Shown: positions 8,350 to 18,004 of the stretch, piece after piece
Numbering within the stretch: position 1 is the stretch's first letter
Layout: each line of letters starts with the position of its first letter
From: Candidatus Poribacteria bacterium
GTDB taxonomy: Bacteria > Poribacteria > WGA-4E > PCPOR2b
Reading direction: 5' to 3'
NCBI GenBank assembly: GCA_022822785.1
Contig: JAJEAL010000057.1
Location: 1 to 35,119 of the forward strand
Length of the DNA stretch: 35,119 bases
Made by a program: the position numbers and the translations under genes
Notes under the pieces: model-generated
The model's database searches: none
Told to the model about the DNA's origin: nothing
Seen by the model: only the letters and a program-made list of their open reading frames with translations

Positions 8350-8752
8350 ACACGCGCTAGAACAATTGAGGGTGCCAAGATGTTCTTAATCACAGTTGGT
8401 ATAGGATACTGGAGATAACGACTCAGTCGGCAAAATATCTAACTCTGATCATTGATGGTACAAACTGTTTATCCTCTAGTCGCGTGAAACAGAATGTGAC
8501 ACTGCACATGTGTAGAAATCTACAAAGTCGTTGAATATTCGTCGCTGTCATCTCAAGAGTCACCGTTCTGAATTTTTCCTATAGCGTGGAATGAGGCCTT
8601 TATTCATTTTCTTCTGAATAAATGCAAATTGAATACCGGACAATTTTGTTGGTTGCCCTTGTGGTACTAGAGGCTTCGCCCTAGAATTTGAATTTACCAG
8701 ATACATTGGTCCTATACCTAATGAAAATAGTCCTGTATTTGCCCGCTGGATA
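8350..8752 (+). other. 403-bp stretch without a recognisable gene
   Basis: I see no convincing gene. A possible hairpin, CTAGAGGC-TTC-GCCCTAG (8667-8684), lies about 70 bases before the GNAT gene but lacks a T-run. The GNAT reading frame stays open for some codons upstream of 8753, but those codons do not resemble the family. Confidence 0.4.
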
Positions 8753-9466
8753 ATGACTGGAAGTAGGATGACCATGGCATGTTTAGCTCTCCCACTCGGC
8801 GCTGTCATAGAATCACCTGCTCATGTTGATGTGCCTCGACAAACAAACTATGAGGGTGAATTCATTATACTATCCCCCGTCAATCCGCAAGCTGACGCTG
8901 ATGAACTGTATGAATGCGCTCACGGTTCAGCGTTGAAGGAGCAGATGTGGACCTACATGAGTTACGGTCCCTTTGACAGCGTGCACAGCATGCGACGCTG
9001 GCTTGAAGATAGGGCTGAATCGAAAGATCCGCTCTTCTTTACTGTACACCACCGTAAGTCGAGGCGCCGAGTGGGGATGGTGAGTTTTCTAAACATCGCT
9101 ACTGATATGCGACGACTGGAACTGGGACACATTTGGTATGCGCCAGATATCCAAAGATCTAACGTAAACACGGAAGCTATATATCTGATGCTTTGTGAGA
9201 CTTTCGATAGGCTGAAAAACCGTCGCGTGGAGTGGAAATGTGATTCCCTCAATGAGCGATCCCGATTGGCTGCTAGGCGACTTGGTTTTCAGTTTGAAGG
9301 TATCTTTAGACAGCATATGATAGTAAAAGGGCGAAATCGAGATACTGCCTGGTATTCAATGTTGGATACTGAATGGACTGGTGTTAAGCAGAACATCAAG
9401 ATGTGGTTGTATCAGGACCCAAACCACCAGCTATCTTTAACAACACTCAATAGCAAAATACAGTAA
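8753..9466 (+). CDS. GNAT acetyltransferase, RimJ/RimL type
   Basis: This product of up to 237 residues should transfer an acetyl group from acetyl-CoA to an amine, perhaps a protein N-terminus or small molecule. Family marks are LPLGAVIESP near the start, the strand FIILSPVNPQADADELYECAHG (37-58), GMVSFLNI (108-115), LGHIWYAPDIQRSNVNTEA (124-142) as the acetyl-CoA-binding region, and EWKCDSLNERSRLAARRLGF (160-179), the conserved 'N..S...aerlGF' helix. The start is uncertain: ATG at 8753, 8768 or 8774 are all in frame and none has a strong ribosome site; the family begins close to LPLG, so 8768 or 8774 are reasonable. It lies between the HEAT lipoprotein and the TamB-like gene, on the same strand, but its link to them is not shown. 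Confidence 0.88.
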   Translation: MTGSRMTMACLALPLGAVIESPAHVDVPRQTNYEGEFIILSPVNPQADADELYECAHGSALKEQMWTYMSYGPFDSVHSMRRWLEDRAESKDPLFFTVHHRKSRRRVGMVSFLNIATDMRRLELGHIWYAPDIQRSNVNTEAIYLMLCETFDRLKNRRVEWKCDSLNERSRLAARRLGFQFEGIFRQHMIVKGRNRDTAWYSMLDTEWTGVKQNIKMWLYQDPNHQLSLTTLNSKIQ

Positions 9467-9624
9467 CAAATTTGGATTAGAAACCTCCTACTACACTTCT
9501 CTCCTTATGTGGGTATACACTGACACTTCTAAAGTGTGTACTGCAAACTGAAACAGTCATTTTCGGCAAATTTCAGTCCTTCCTCTGTTTTTCCCATATT
9601 TCATAAATCCCCAATCCAAATTTG
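9467..9624. repeat. 12-bp inverted repeat enclosing a 134-bp spacer
   Basis: CAAATTTGGATT (9467-9478) and AATCCAAATTTG (9613-9624) are a perfect 12-bp inverted repeat, starting directly after the GNAT stop codon. A small hairpin, ACACTT-CTA-AAGTGT (9523-9537), lies inside. It could be a very small terminal-inverted-repeat element or chance; I see no flanking target duplication. Confidence 0.35.
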
Positions 9625-9716
9625 CTATGATACGAATGGGTTCAGATCGGGACTGTTAATGTTCAATTGGAGTTCAGCTGAGACTTCCTAAATGCCAGAA
9701 AGTTGAGAATCAATTG

Positions 9717-12700
9717 ATGCACAGAAAATACATAAGTTTAATCATACTTGTTTGTCTCAGCGCGATTTTTCTTATCGGCGGTCCCTTGTTTCTGCGTTCT
9801 GCCTATGTACTCAACTGGACTCGCTTGGAATTACAATCGCAACTGCAAGAACGCTTGAATCGTCCTGTCACCATCAATCAGATTTCAGGTAATGTACTGA
9901 CAGGTCTGAACATCAAAGGGATCCAAATCGCGGATAGTAACCCGGAAGATTCGCCTTTAATTTCTCTGGATGAGATCCAGATAAGGTATAGATTATGGAA
10001 TTTGGTGCAAAAAAGAATCCTTATTCCACGGTTGTATTGTAATCGTCCCAAAATCAACGCTCGTATGGACCCAGACGGAGCACTCAATTTAGCCAAGCTA
10101 ATTTCGACAGACAAGCCAGAGTCGGAAGTGAGATTTCCCGCCCAACTGTTGATTTCTGATATCACTATTGAAGACATCACTGTTGAGAATGGGCTCATTC
10201 ATTTTGAAGATGAAACAGGGGCCCTCAGAGTTACAATCGGCGGTATCTACAGTGATGGCCGTGTTGAGGGCCCCCTAACCAACTGGAAATATAGCAGCGA
10301 CCTGGAAGTGCGCGACGGACGTTTTCAGCTGAATGGTGTTGAAACGGTGATTGATGAGTTCAAAACTAAATTTGAAGTACAGCGCGATCGTGGTGTATTA
10401 CAATCACTCCAGCTGGAGTTAGGTAATTCTAAACTGATCATTGCGGGCGAAGCAAATAATCTGGACAGAGAATCTCCGCAGGTGGAAACACAGGTTCAAG
10501 CCACTCTCGATATCCATGATGTGCAAAAAATTCTATCCCTGCCAGGGGAAATAAAGGGGGTGGCAGCAGTACACGGGGAAGCTAGCGGTCCAGTGTCAGA
10601 AATCATCGGAAAACTAGAACTTAATCTACCGTCCATTCAGCTGAACGCACTTCAATTTGAGAATCTTGTGGTCCAAACCGAGATCACGCCAAGTAGTATT
10701 AAGATCGCCAAAATTGAGGCCCTATTCGCTTCGGGGAGATTGATGGGCGGAGCAGAAATTAACATTCAGCCCAAACAAACCGATTCACAACGTCTGACGT
10801 ATAAAGGCGGGTTACAATTTGATTCCCTACGCACGGAACAACTGCTACCGATTATAGATTTCCCCAGAGACTTTTTGGATGTCGCAGCAGATCTGGATGG
10901 CGAAATTCAATTCAGTGGTAACGGTTCAGACCTCTTCGATATTGTAGTTGACGGGGACCTACGACTGGATGATGCAGCCCTAAATGGAGTGCCGATCCAA
11001 CCTTCCAGGGCCCACTATCAACTCAATAACGGGCGCATGTCGGTCACAGCGAACCTTGATGATGCACAAATCGAGTTCGATGGAAACGCCGGATTAACTG
11101 GCGAGCACAACATGGATTTGCACATCACGAAGATCAACATAGGTAAACTTGCAAAAATCTTGCAAATCCCAGATTTGGCTGGCGAGGGCACACTCACCGG
11201 GAAAAGCAGTATCGCCGCGGATAATAACGGTCGTTATTCCTTGCGGGCTCAGCTCAGCGTTCCAGAAGCAACGCTGTATGATGTACCAATTGGTGTATTA
11301 ACGACCAATTTTAACTATACTGAAAATCAGGTTTTTCTCCACTCAATACGTCTGACCAAGGGTGAAAGCAGATTGATTGCGAACGGAGCAGCTCATATTG
11401 ACGGGGATATTCCGATTGAGCTCACGGTACAAGCGCAGCCGCTCCACATCGCGGACTACGTCAGGTTAGCAGGTGACGATTATCCCATTGAAGGGATTGC
11501 AACGGGTGAGTTAGTGTTGGACGGAACGCTAGCGCAGCTTAATGGTCGCGGGGCACTTCAGATCGAGAACGGAAAAGCGTGGGAGCTAGCAATGGATCCA
11601 TTAACGCTACCGATAGAGGTTGAGAATTATATTGTGAAAATCCCGGACTTTGAGGTGTTAACCCGGGGCCAAAAAGGTATCCTGAACGCACAAATTGACC
11701 CCAATCAAGACTATATCGTTGATTTTCAAAGCGAATCAATGAAACTCTCAGAGATTGCACTCGCCCGTGGAATGACTGACTTCTTACTCGATGCTGATCT
11801 AGTTGTTACTGCACAAGGGAAAGCAAACGCGGCGGATCCACTTGTGGATGTAACCTTTGAATTTTCAAACGTTACTTATGCCGATCACCCACTGGAAGAT
11901 GTTTATATAACCGGCACCTACAGCAATAACGCATTGAATTTTGAGGGTGTCGGTTTTAATGATACCTGTAACATTCGTGGGGTCTTGGAGTCTGTTGAAG
12001 GTAGCCCATATCATGTTACAGTTGATGGCGCCGGGGTGGTTCTCCTTCCATTTCTGCGTATCTTCAACGCAGCAGATTATCTCACAGGCACCGCGGATGG
12101 CAACATTACGATTACAGGGGCCCTGGAAGACTTGTCAAAATTTACGTTCCAAATGTCCTTGTCTGAGACTGAATTGGATGTTAAGGGACGGCAGCTGGTC
12201 AATTCTGCCCCAATTCATGTTTCCTTTGCTGACAACCTATGGCACATTCAGTCCCTCGTAATCGCTGATAAGCGGGATGGTAGTCCATTCCTGAATGCAG
12301 TAGGCACTTTCCCTGCTGAAAGCGGTATCAAAACCGCCCCGCACATAGGTTCAGCTACCGATACACTCAGTTTCACTGTCGAAGCTGACGGCTTTCCATT
12401 TGAAGGTGTATCATATCTATTGGGTTTACCACCCATCTTCTCAGGCAATATTAGCTACAAACTCATAGGGAGTGGGACCTATGAGATGCCAGAATTAGCG
12501 CTCGATTGGAGAATTCCAAATTTGACAGTTGAGACGCCGATTGGACCGATTACAATTAGTAACGCTGAAGGTAGTCTCGCTTATCACGATGGAGATTTCA
12601 CGATTAATTCTTTTAATCTGCTTTTGCTTGATAATCCTGTCAAAATAGACGGGAACATACAGGTCGATCTCAATCGTCTTCAAGATTCACAACTCAAACT

Positions 12701-15700
12701 TCACGCTATATGCCCCAATTTTGAGTTGGACTCTCGTGACTTTCAACGCTTGCCGAATTATCTAAATGAGTTTTTAATTCTGTCCATTTTGGAGGCACAG
12801 GTTACTGGAACTCTAACCCAGCCAGAGCTAACAGTTTCGATTCAGGTAACACAAAAAGCAATGCAACTCTTGGATTTCCCTCAACCTATTGAGAACCTGA
12901 AGGTTATACTTCAAATCTATGCAGGACAGCAAGCATCGTCTGACCTAATCACTGTTGAGCTGAGGTTAGCGGATTGGCAGTTTGCGGGAGGGCAATATCG
13001 GGCGTCGGGAACATGGCGCTTGCCCAAAACAGAACCGGGACTATCTCTGACCTCAGTTATAGATGTGCTGGAACAGGATGATTTGGCTTTGTTGGACCTT
13101 CAGGTGGATGGATTATGTGTAAATCTCGTAGCGCTTCTGAATCACATCATGAAACGTGAAGTAATCGACATAGAGAGTCGAGCTGATATAAGCCTTGAGT
13201 TGCAAGGGCGTGGCTATCAGCCTGATCAAGTATCGGCGATACTTAGGTGTAATAATCTGCGTATACAGATTAATAATCGTGATATGCAGAATATCAATGA
13301 GATTCGGATTGACTTTGTAGACCGGAAACTCAGGCTTCTACCGGTCCAGATTGGTGAGGGAAACATCGCTTGGCTCAATGCTGCAGGAACTATTGACCTC
13401 AGTGGAAATATGGACCTCCATTTGGGGATTAATCGATTTCCTTACGGCGTGCTGATACCGGCAATAACGTTAACGCTTTTCGGTCAATCTTTCCTCGATT
13501 TTGAAGGTTTCCTGACGAGTCAAATCCATGTAGGGGGTGACTTTGAGAATCCAATCATAACCGCGCAATGGCAATCAGATGGGCATGTTGGAAATGCTAA
13601 CCTTAGAGACAGTGGAGGGGCAAGCTATCAGGATAAACTGCTCTCCCTTCAAAATACGCAACGGATTGTTGGCGTAAGCAAACAGTTGGAGGTATCTGGC
13701 ACCATTCCACTTAATCTTGCCTTTCAACCGTTAGATTTCAAGGATCGATTCCTAGATTTGCCCATTGACTTAAGGCTACAAGGGGAACAAATTTCTTTAA
13801 CACCCCTCGCCTTATTATTTTATCCTTTGATTGAGGAAGCAGATGGGATTGCCGACATAGACCTCCGAATCCAAGGAACAACGACCTCACCTTACCCACG
13901 AGGGACGATATTGTTTCAAAAGGGTACGCTCAAATTAGCGAACTTGGATACACCCATTTCCAACGGGAGCATTGAATTGTGGGCAGATAAGGGGGAGATT
14001 CGTATACCCACACTTAACTTCTGGATAGGTCAAGGGGAGTATAGAGCGGAAATCAGTTGTACGCTAGATGGACTTGTCGCAACTGATTTTGAAATTAACC
14101 AATTCAAAGCCCATAAGGTAAGAATTGCCGATTTTATTGGGGATAGATCAAGGTTGCTCAATCCTGTCGTGTCCAGGTTTCTGGCGCCTGAAGCTATGGG
14201 ACCAGAAGCGCTGTCTGCCGGAGCGCTGAATGGATACATTACGGCGGAAGCCAATTTGAAAATTCCGGTGAATCAATTTCTCATCCCCGGTGAAACCGCT
14301 TGGATTCCTAAACTCATTAAACCGTTTAATCCACCAAATGTGATCAAGTATGTAACAGGCCGCCTCAATATTCAGAATATTCTGATTGAAGGATTAGGGT
14401 ACAAAATCGGTAACCCTCGCCCAATTGAAATCCAACTTACAGAGCAAAAACTCACTCTAGAAAATGGATTCAGCTTAGAAGATCAAGAACCGGAACTGGC
14501 TGAAGCAAAACGCCTGCGCGTAACAGGATTCGGAAGTTGGGAGCTTGGCGAAAAACTACTCTTTCATGCTGAAATGAAGAACCTTGACCTCGGTTTTATT
14601 TCTGGCTTTCTCCCTGAAGCTTATGCTGTTCGTGGATTCCTAAATGCCTCTCTCGATATACGTGGTACAGATGCAGAACCGAAGGTTCTCTTTACGTGGG
14701 AAACGCCAGAACTGTGGGTAAACCAAGCAGAAATTAATCAATTTGCCGGTAATATTGCGTACGAAGATCGAACAATACGAGTTGCTGGAAACCAAAACCA
14801 TGATGCCCATATCACCATCGGGAGAAATCATGCTGCGCTAGCCGTGTTGATCCCATTCCATTTATCGTTCTTGGAATTCAAAGCTGAACCGTTGCCGGAG
14901 GATATTGAAGGCGGATTAGATATAACCATTGGAGATCTGGATTTCTTATCTCTTATTTTTCCCCAATTCGCTTTCACCGAAGGCGCAGGCGATATCAATG
15001 TCACACTTGGGGGGCGATTAGATTCACCGGCGCTCAAGGGATCTGCGGATTTAAGAAACCTTGCTTTCGAGCTACCCAACTCACACATCAACCTAGAAAA
15101 CGGAACAGCTCGACTCGATTTGACCGAAAAGGGTGTAAATATTCAGCGAATTATGGGGAATATGAATAATGGGACCTTTGAAATCAGCGGTGTCATACAA
15201 TCCAACTGGCTTGACGTACAGCACATAGATGTCGTCGCTGATTTGAGCGAAGGGACTACGTTTGAAAAACCTGGATTTTACCAGCTTGAATGCCAGCAAG
15301 TCAGCTTGCAAATGAAGGGCGCCATTACCACCGACCCAAATCTGAACCTTCCCCCGTTAACGGGCTCGATCCGTATCAATGAAGGTCGATACCAGCAACA
15401 CTGGCAGCAGTTAATCCAAGACTTGGTTGATAAGACCGCTGAGGTGCAGTTTGAGGTATGGTTCGATTACCCAATCGTGCGCGATCTCCAGCTAAATCTT
15501 GATATTATCGCTCCTAATAATCTCTGGATGGAATCGGATTTGGCAGAAATTTTCGCCACTCTGGGTGAAATCAGAATCGAAACATCAATCAATGGCAAAC
15601 TCGTTGGCGCGATTCAAAAACCGATTTTTAGCGGAAGAGTAGATCTCTTAGAAGGTGAATTGTCTCTTTCTGGTGGTCACCAATTTGAAATTCAGGAAGG

Positions 15701-16283
15701 TTCCTATGTAGAGAATACAAACACCCTAGAATTTAATCCTTGGTATGAGATTACAGCTGAAACCGTTGAACCGATTCGAAGTGTTGCGGTGCCAACTTCA
15801 GATGGGGAAACCCAAACGAAAGATGTCAGGATTGTTGTGCGTTTGAATGGCTATGTCAAGGAAAAGCATAATCCAGTCTTTGAGGCGGACGTTCTTCGAA
15901 AGGGAGCTGGTGAAGACTACAACTTAACCCAAAGCCAAATCCTCTCTATTCTAACACTTGGTGGAGCCAATCCGCTTGCCTCTGATACCTCCACGCCAGC
16001 AGTCGTTCTTCAACAGTATTTGGGTAACCGGTTTGCAAAAGCGGTAGGATTTAGCGAAACTCGTCTTAATGTGAGTCCCGACAATTTTGAGGAGTCGCGC
16101 TTCCTTGTGACAAAAGAGTTTTTACCACTGAACCTCTCGTTGACTTATTCGTCTACCTTTCAACTTCATACAGAACCGCGTATTGAGGTCGAATATCAGC
16201 TTAATCGCCACTTTTATATCAAAGGAGAGCGGAATGAACACGGGAAATATGGTTTAGACCTCAAACTAGAACGGCGATTTTAG
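9717..16283 (+). CDS. tamB: Giant TamB-like protein (AsmA-like/TamB family)
   Basis: At 2188 residues this is far longer than E. coli TamB (about 1260). An N-terminal membrane anchor (about 4-28, ISLIILVCLSAIFLIGG) precedes a periplasmic part built from repeated short beta strands with patterns such as 'l.G.a.i.G...', typical of the beta-taco groove of AsmA-like/bridge-type lipid-transport proteins. The C-terminus is the conserved TamB_C domain: VEFDV-like strands, LTQSQILSILTLGG and a final run of beta strands ending ERRF. In E. coli TamB spans the periplasm and works with the Omp85 protein TamA; roles in outer-membrane protein insertion and phospholipid transport have been proposed. Here an Omp85 gene follows at 18005. 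The frame allows TTG at 9714, but ATG at 9717 is the better start; no strong ribosome site is visible. Confidence 0.9.
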   Translation: MHRKYISLIILVCLSAIFLIGGPLFLRSAYVLNWTRLELQSQLQERLNRPVTINQISGNVLTGLNIKGIQIADSNPEDSPLISLDEIQIRYRLWNLVQKRILIPRLYCNRPKINARMDPDGALNLAKLISTDKPESEVRFPAQLLISDITIEDITVENGLIHFEDETGALRVTIGGIYSDGRVEGPLTNWKYSSDLEVRDGRFQLNGVETVIDEFKTKFEVQRDRGVLQSLQLELGNSKLIIAGEANNLDRESPQVETQVQATLDIHDVQKILSLPGEIKGVAAVHGEASGPVSEIIGKLELNLPSIQLNALQFENLVVQTEITPSSIKIAKIEALFASGRLMGGAEINIQPKQTDSQRLTYKGGLQFDSLRTEQLLPIIDFPRDFLDVAADLDGEIQFSGNGSDLFDIVVDGDLRLDDAALNGVPIQPSRAHYQLNNGRMSVTANLDDAQIEFDGNAGLTGEHNMDLHITKINIGKLAKILQIPDLAGEGTLTGKSSIAADNNGRYSLRAQLSVPEATLYDVPIGVLTTNFNYTENQVFLHSIRLTKGESRLIANGAAHIDGDIPIELTVQAQPLHIADYVRLAGDDYPIEGIATGELVLDGTLAQLNGRGALQIENGKAWELAMDPLTLPIEVENYIVKIPDFEVLTRGQKGILNAQIDPNQDYIVDFQSESMKLSEIALARGMTDFLLDADLVVTAQGKANAADPLVDVTFEFSNVTYADHPLEDVYITGTYSNNALNFEGVGFNDTCNIRGVLESVEGSPYHVTVDGAGVVLLPFLRIFNAADYLTGTADGNITITGALEDLSKFTFQMSLSETELDVKGRQLVNSAPIHVSFADNLWHIQSLVIADKRDGSPFLNAVGTFPAESGIKTAPHIGSATDTLSFTVEADGFPFEGVSYLLGLPPIFSGNISYKLIGSGTYEMPELALDWRIPNLTVETPIGPITISNAEGSLAYHDGDFTINSFNLLLLDNPVKIDGNIQVDLNRLQDSQLKLHAICPNFELDSRDFQRLPNYLNEFLILSILEAQVTGTLTQPELTVSIQVTQKAMQLLDFPQPIENLKVILQIYAGQQASSDLITVELRLADWQFAGGQYRASGTWRLPKTEPGLSLTSVIDVLEQDDLALLDLQVDGLCVNLVALLNHIMKREVIDIESRADISLELQGRGYQPDQVSAILRCNNLRIQINNRDMQNINEIRIDFVDRKLRLLPVQIGEGNIAWLNAAGTIDLSGNMDLHLGINRFPYGVLIPAITLTLFGQSFLDFEGFLTSQIHVGGDFENPIITAQWQSDGHVGNANLRDSGGASYQDKLLSLQNTQRIVGVSKQLEVSGTIPLNLAFQPLDFKDRFLDLPIDLRLQGEQISLTPLALLFYPLIEEADGIADIDLRIQGTTTSPYPRGTILFQKGTLKLANLDTPISNGSIELWADKGEIRIPTLNFWIGQGEYRAEISCTLDGLVATDFEINQFKAHKVRIADFIGDRSRLLNPVVSRFLAPEAMGPEALSAGALNGYITAEANLKIPVNQFLIPGETAWIPKLIKPFNPPNVIKYVTGRLNIQNILIEGLGYKIGNPRPIEIQLTEQKLTLENGFSLEDQEPELAEAKRLRVTGFGSWELGEKLLFHAEMKNLDLGFISGFLPEAYAVRGFLNASLDIRGTDAEPKVLFTWETPELWVNQAEINQFAGNIAYEDRTIRVAGNQNHDAHITIGRNHAALAVLIPFHLSFLEFKAEPLPEDIEGGLDITIGDLDFLSLIFPQFAFTEGAGDINVTLGGRLDSPALKGSADLRNLAFELPNSHINLENGTARLDLTEKGVNIQRIMGNMNNGTFEISGVIQSNWLDVQHIDVVADLSEGTTFEKPGFYQLECQQVSLQMKGAITTDPNLNLPPLTGSIRINEGRYQQHWQQLIQDLVDKTAEVQFEVWFDYPIVRDLQLNLDIIAPNNLWMESDLAEIFATLGEIRIETSINGKLVGAIQKPIFSGRVDLLEGELSLSGGHQFEIQEGSYVENTNTLEFNPWYEITAETVEPIRSVAVPTSDGETQTKDVRIVVRLNGYVKEKHNPVFEADVLRKGAGEDYNLTQSQILSILTLGGANPLASDTSTPAVVLQQYLGNRFAKAVGFSETRLNVSPDNFEESRFLVTKEFLPLNLSLTYSSTFQLHTEPRIEVEYQLNRHFYIKGERNEHGKYGLDLKLERRF

Positions 16284-16563
16284 ATGACATCTGTTAATAT
16301 AAACCTATCACTGGAATTTCCGAGGCACGACACAGGTCCTTTTCTCTGATTTTTTGTGCTATCAAGGGTAGATATTCATGATACAAAAACCTGATAAAAT
16401 TGCCATAAGCTTGTAACATCTCCGTGCTACAATCGTTATTCCCATATTTTTCACCTTTGAACCGTTGTTCGTGGCTTTGGAATCAGATCGCCTGAGTGCT
16501 GTATGATAATACCTGTGCTAAACTATCAAATCCGAAACTAAACATCTAGGAGAGCAAAACACT

Positions 16564-17811
16564 ATGAAGAAACATTTAGTCCACATACCTGCTAATCCTC
16601 AGTTTGGCAAATCACGATTGGCAACAATGCTTTGCGGGGCACTGATAGGATTAATTCTGCTCGTCGGCTGTGAGGCAAAACAGAAAATCGACCATCTGAA
16701 AGTTGGACGAGATCAACTATTAAATTCAGGCCTTGCAGTTGACGCAGTTAAGCATCTGAAACAAGCTGAGATAGATGAAACAGACAAAACTGAGCCTCGC
16801 GTGTTGCTGGTCCTTGCATATTCACATGGACTTTCAAGCGGCACTCTAAAAGTACAAGGATTGGAAGCTGAGTTCAAAAATGAGCGTGCACAGCGACTAG
16901 CTGCGCTAGGGGAGCCGGAACTCGAATATCTCCTCCAAATTTTGGCGAGACGTTCTCGCATCCAGAAAGACGCGATACAAGTACTCATCGACAAAGGTGT
17001 AGATGCAATCCCTAGTCTGATTAACGCTTTGGGTAACTCCGAATATCAAAACCTGCACAGCGATATTATAGAGATTCTATATCAAAATGGAAGCAACGGT
17101 CTGGGCCTAGTGGTTGATGGCATTCAAAACGCTGATACCCCAACGCGGGTGAAGGTTGCACTGATACGTCTGATAGGAAGGATTGGCGAACCGCAAAGCC
17201 TTGCAGATTTAGAGACAATTCGTAGCAATACCGAAGATGCTGGAGTGCAGATGGAAATCAGTGTTACCCTTTACAGGCTTGGAAAGCACGAATACTCAGC
17301 AACAATCATCAGCGGCTTAAACGATGATGACGTGAATGTGCGCCGTGCTGCTGCGCGAGCCATGGTGCATCTGAATGATTATCCGGTTGAAAAGGTCATT
17401 AAGGCACTTCAGGATACAGATGATTCTGTCATCACCTATGCGGCAGAGGCATTACAAAATCAACCGAATGAACAAGCTGTCGGTCCGCTTACCGAGGCCC
17501 TCACAGGCACAGCGGATAACGTCGCAAAACAGGCGGTCTCAGACGCGTTGCAAGCACATGCAGAGCGAAAGTTGACAAGAGGGTTGACCGCGCAGCTGGT
17601 TAAAACGCTGATTTCCGGCGAGGTTGAGAATGCAGAAGATCGACTACGTATTCTTCAATTGTTTCGCAAAGATGCGCTGCTGCAGCAGATTAGAGTCGCT
17701 GCGTTGGTGAATCCACAGTTGGCATACGACCTAGACCAATACCTAAAACTGACCGAGACACATCAGATGGTTAAAGGTGAATTAAGGTGGCTCCTTTCCG
17801 AGATTGAGTGA
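16564..17811 (+). CDS. HEAT-repeat lipoprotein (paralogue 2)
   Basis: This 415-residue protein has a hydrophobic N-terminal segment (about 20-35) ending in a clear lipobox LVGC, with the lipidated Cys at 36 followed by Glu. It parallels the product of 7147-8349 through the whole chain: VGRDQLLNSGLAVDAVKHL, EPRVLLVLAYSHG, VLIDKGVDAIPSLINALG, VRRAAARAMVHL and the C-terminal MVKGELRWLL (against MVKEELNMLL). HEAT-like helices cover about 135-330. No catalytic motif is seen. The residue after the Cys differs from the paralogue (Glu versus Asp), so the two could sort to different membranes; this is inference from E. coli rules. The ATG has AGGAGAG nine bases upstream. It sits between the tamB-like and Omp85 genes, which suggests an accessory part of that system. 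Confidence 0.87.
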   Translation: MKKHLVHIPANPQFGKSRLATMLCGALIGLILLVGCEAKQKIDHLKVGRDQLLNSGLAVDAVKHLKQAEIDETDKTEPRVLLVLAYSHGLSSGTLKVQGLEAEFKNERAQRLAALGEPELEYLLQILARRSRIQKDAIQVLIDKGVDAIPSLINALGNSEYQNLHSDIIEILYQNGSNGLGLVVDGIQNADTPTRVKVALIRLIGRIGEPQSLADLETIRSNTEDAGVQMEISVTLYRLGKHEYSATIISGLNDDDVNVRRAAARAMVHLNDYPVEKVIKALQDTDDSVITYAAEALQNQPNEQAVGPLTEALTGTADNVAKQAVSDALQAHAERKLTRGLTAQLVKTLISGEVENAEDRLRILQLFRKDALLQQIRVAALVNPQLAYDLDQYLKLTETHQMVKGELRWLLSEIE

Positions 17812-17860
17812 CCAATCGTGCTCTGAAATAAAAAAATAAAGCATATCGACAAATCATGAG

Positions 17861-17900
17861 TTGACTATTTATGATGAATTAGAGAAATAAGTAAACATCT
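17861..17900. repeat. Diverged dispersed repeat, copy 2
   Basis: This copy shares TGAATTAGAG (17875-17884) and the flanking AT-rich pattern with 2888-2928. It lies between the second HEAT lipoprotein gene and the Omp85 gene. Confidence 0.5.
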
Positions 17901-17966
17901 ACCAATAACTCCGACCTTTGCGAAGTTTCCAAAGTCTCCCTCAACTTCTCTGAACCTTCCTGACAA

Positions 17967-18001
17967 GGGGAGGGCAAACCACCGCCTTCCCCCTTTCTTT
18001 C
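17967..18001 (+). terminator. Strong hairpin with pyrimidine tail just before the Omp85 start
   Basis: GGGGAGGGC (17967-17975) pairs with GCCTTCCCC (17984-17992): nine pairs with one G-U, closing an 8-base loop. CTTTCTTTC follows. It could terminate the HEAT lipoprotein transcript or act as an attenuator, because the Omp85 ATG begins only 12 bases after the stem and has no separate ribosome site. Confidence 0.5.
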
Positions 18002-18004
18002 AAC

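Noticed and set aside
8560-8808. 82-codon minus-strand frame in the gap before the GNAT gene
   Set aside because: No ribosome site, no recognised domain, and it overlaps the GNAT start.
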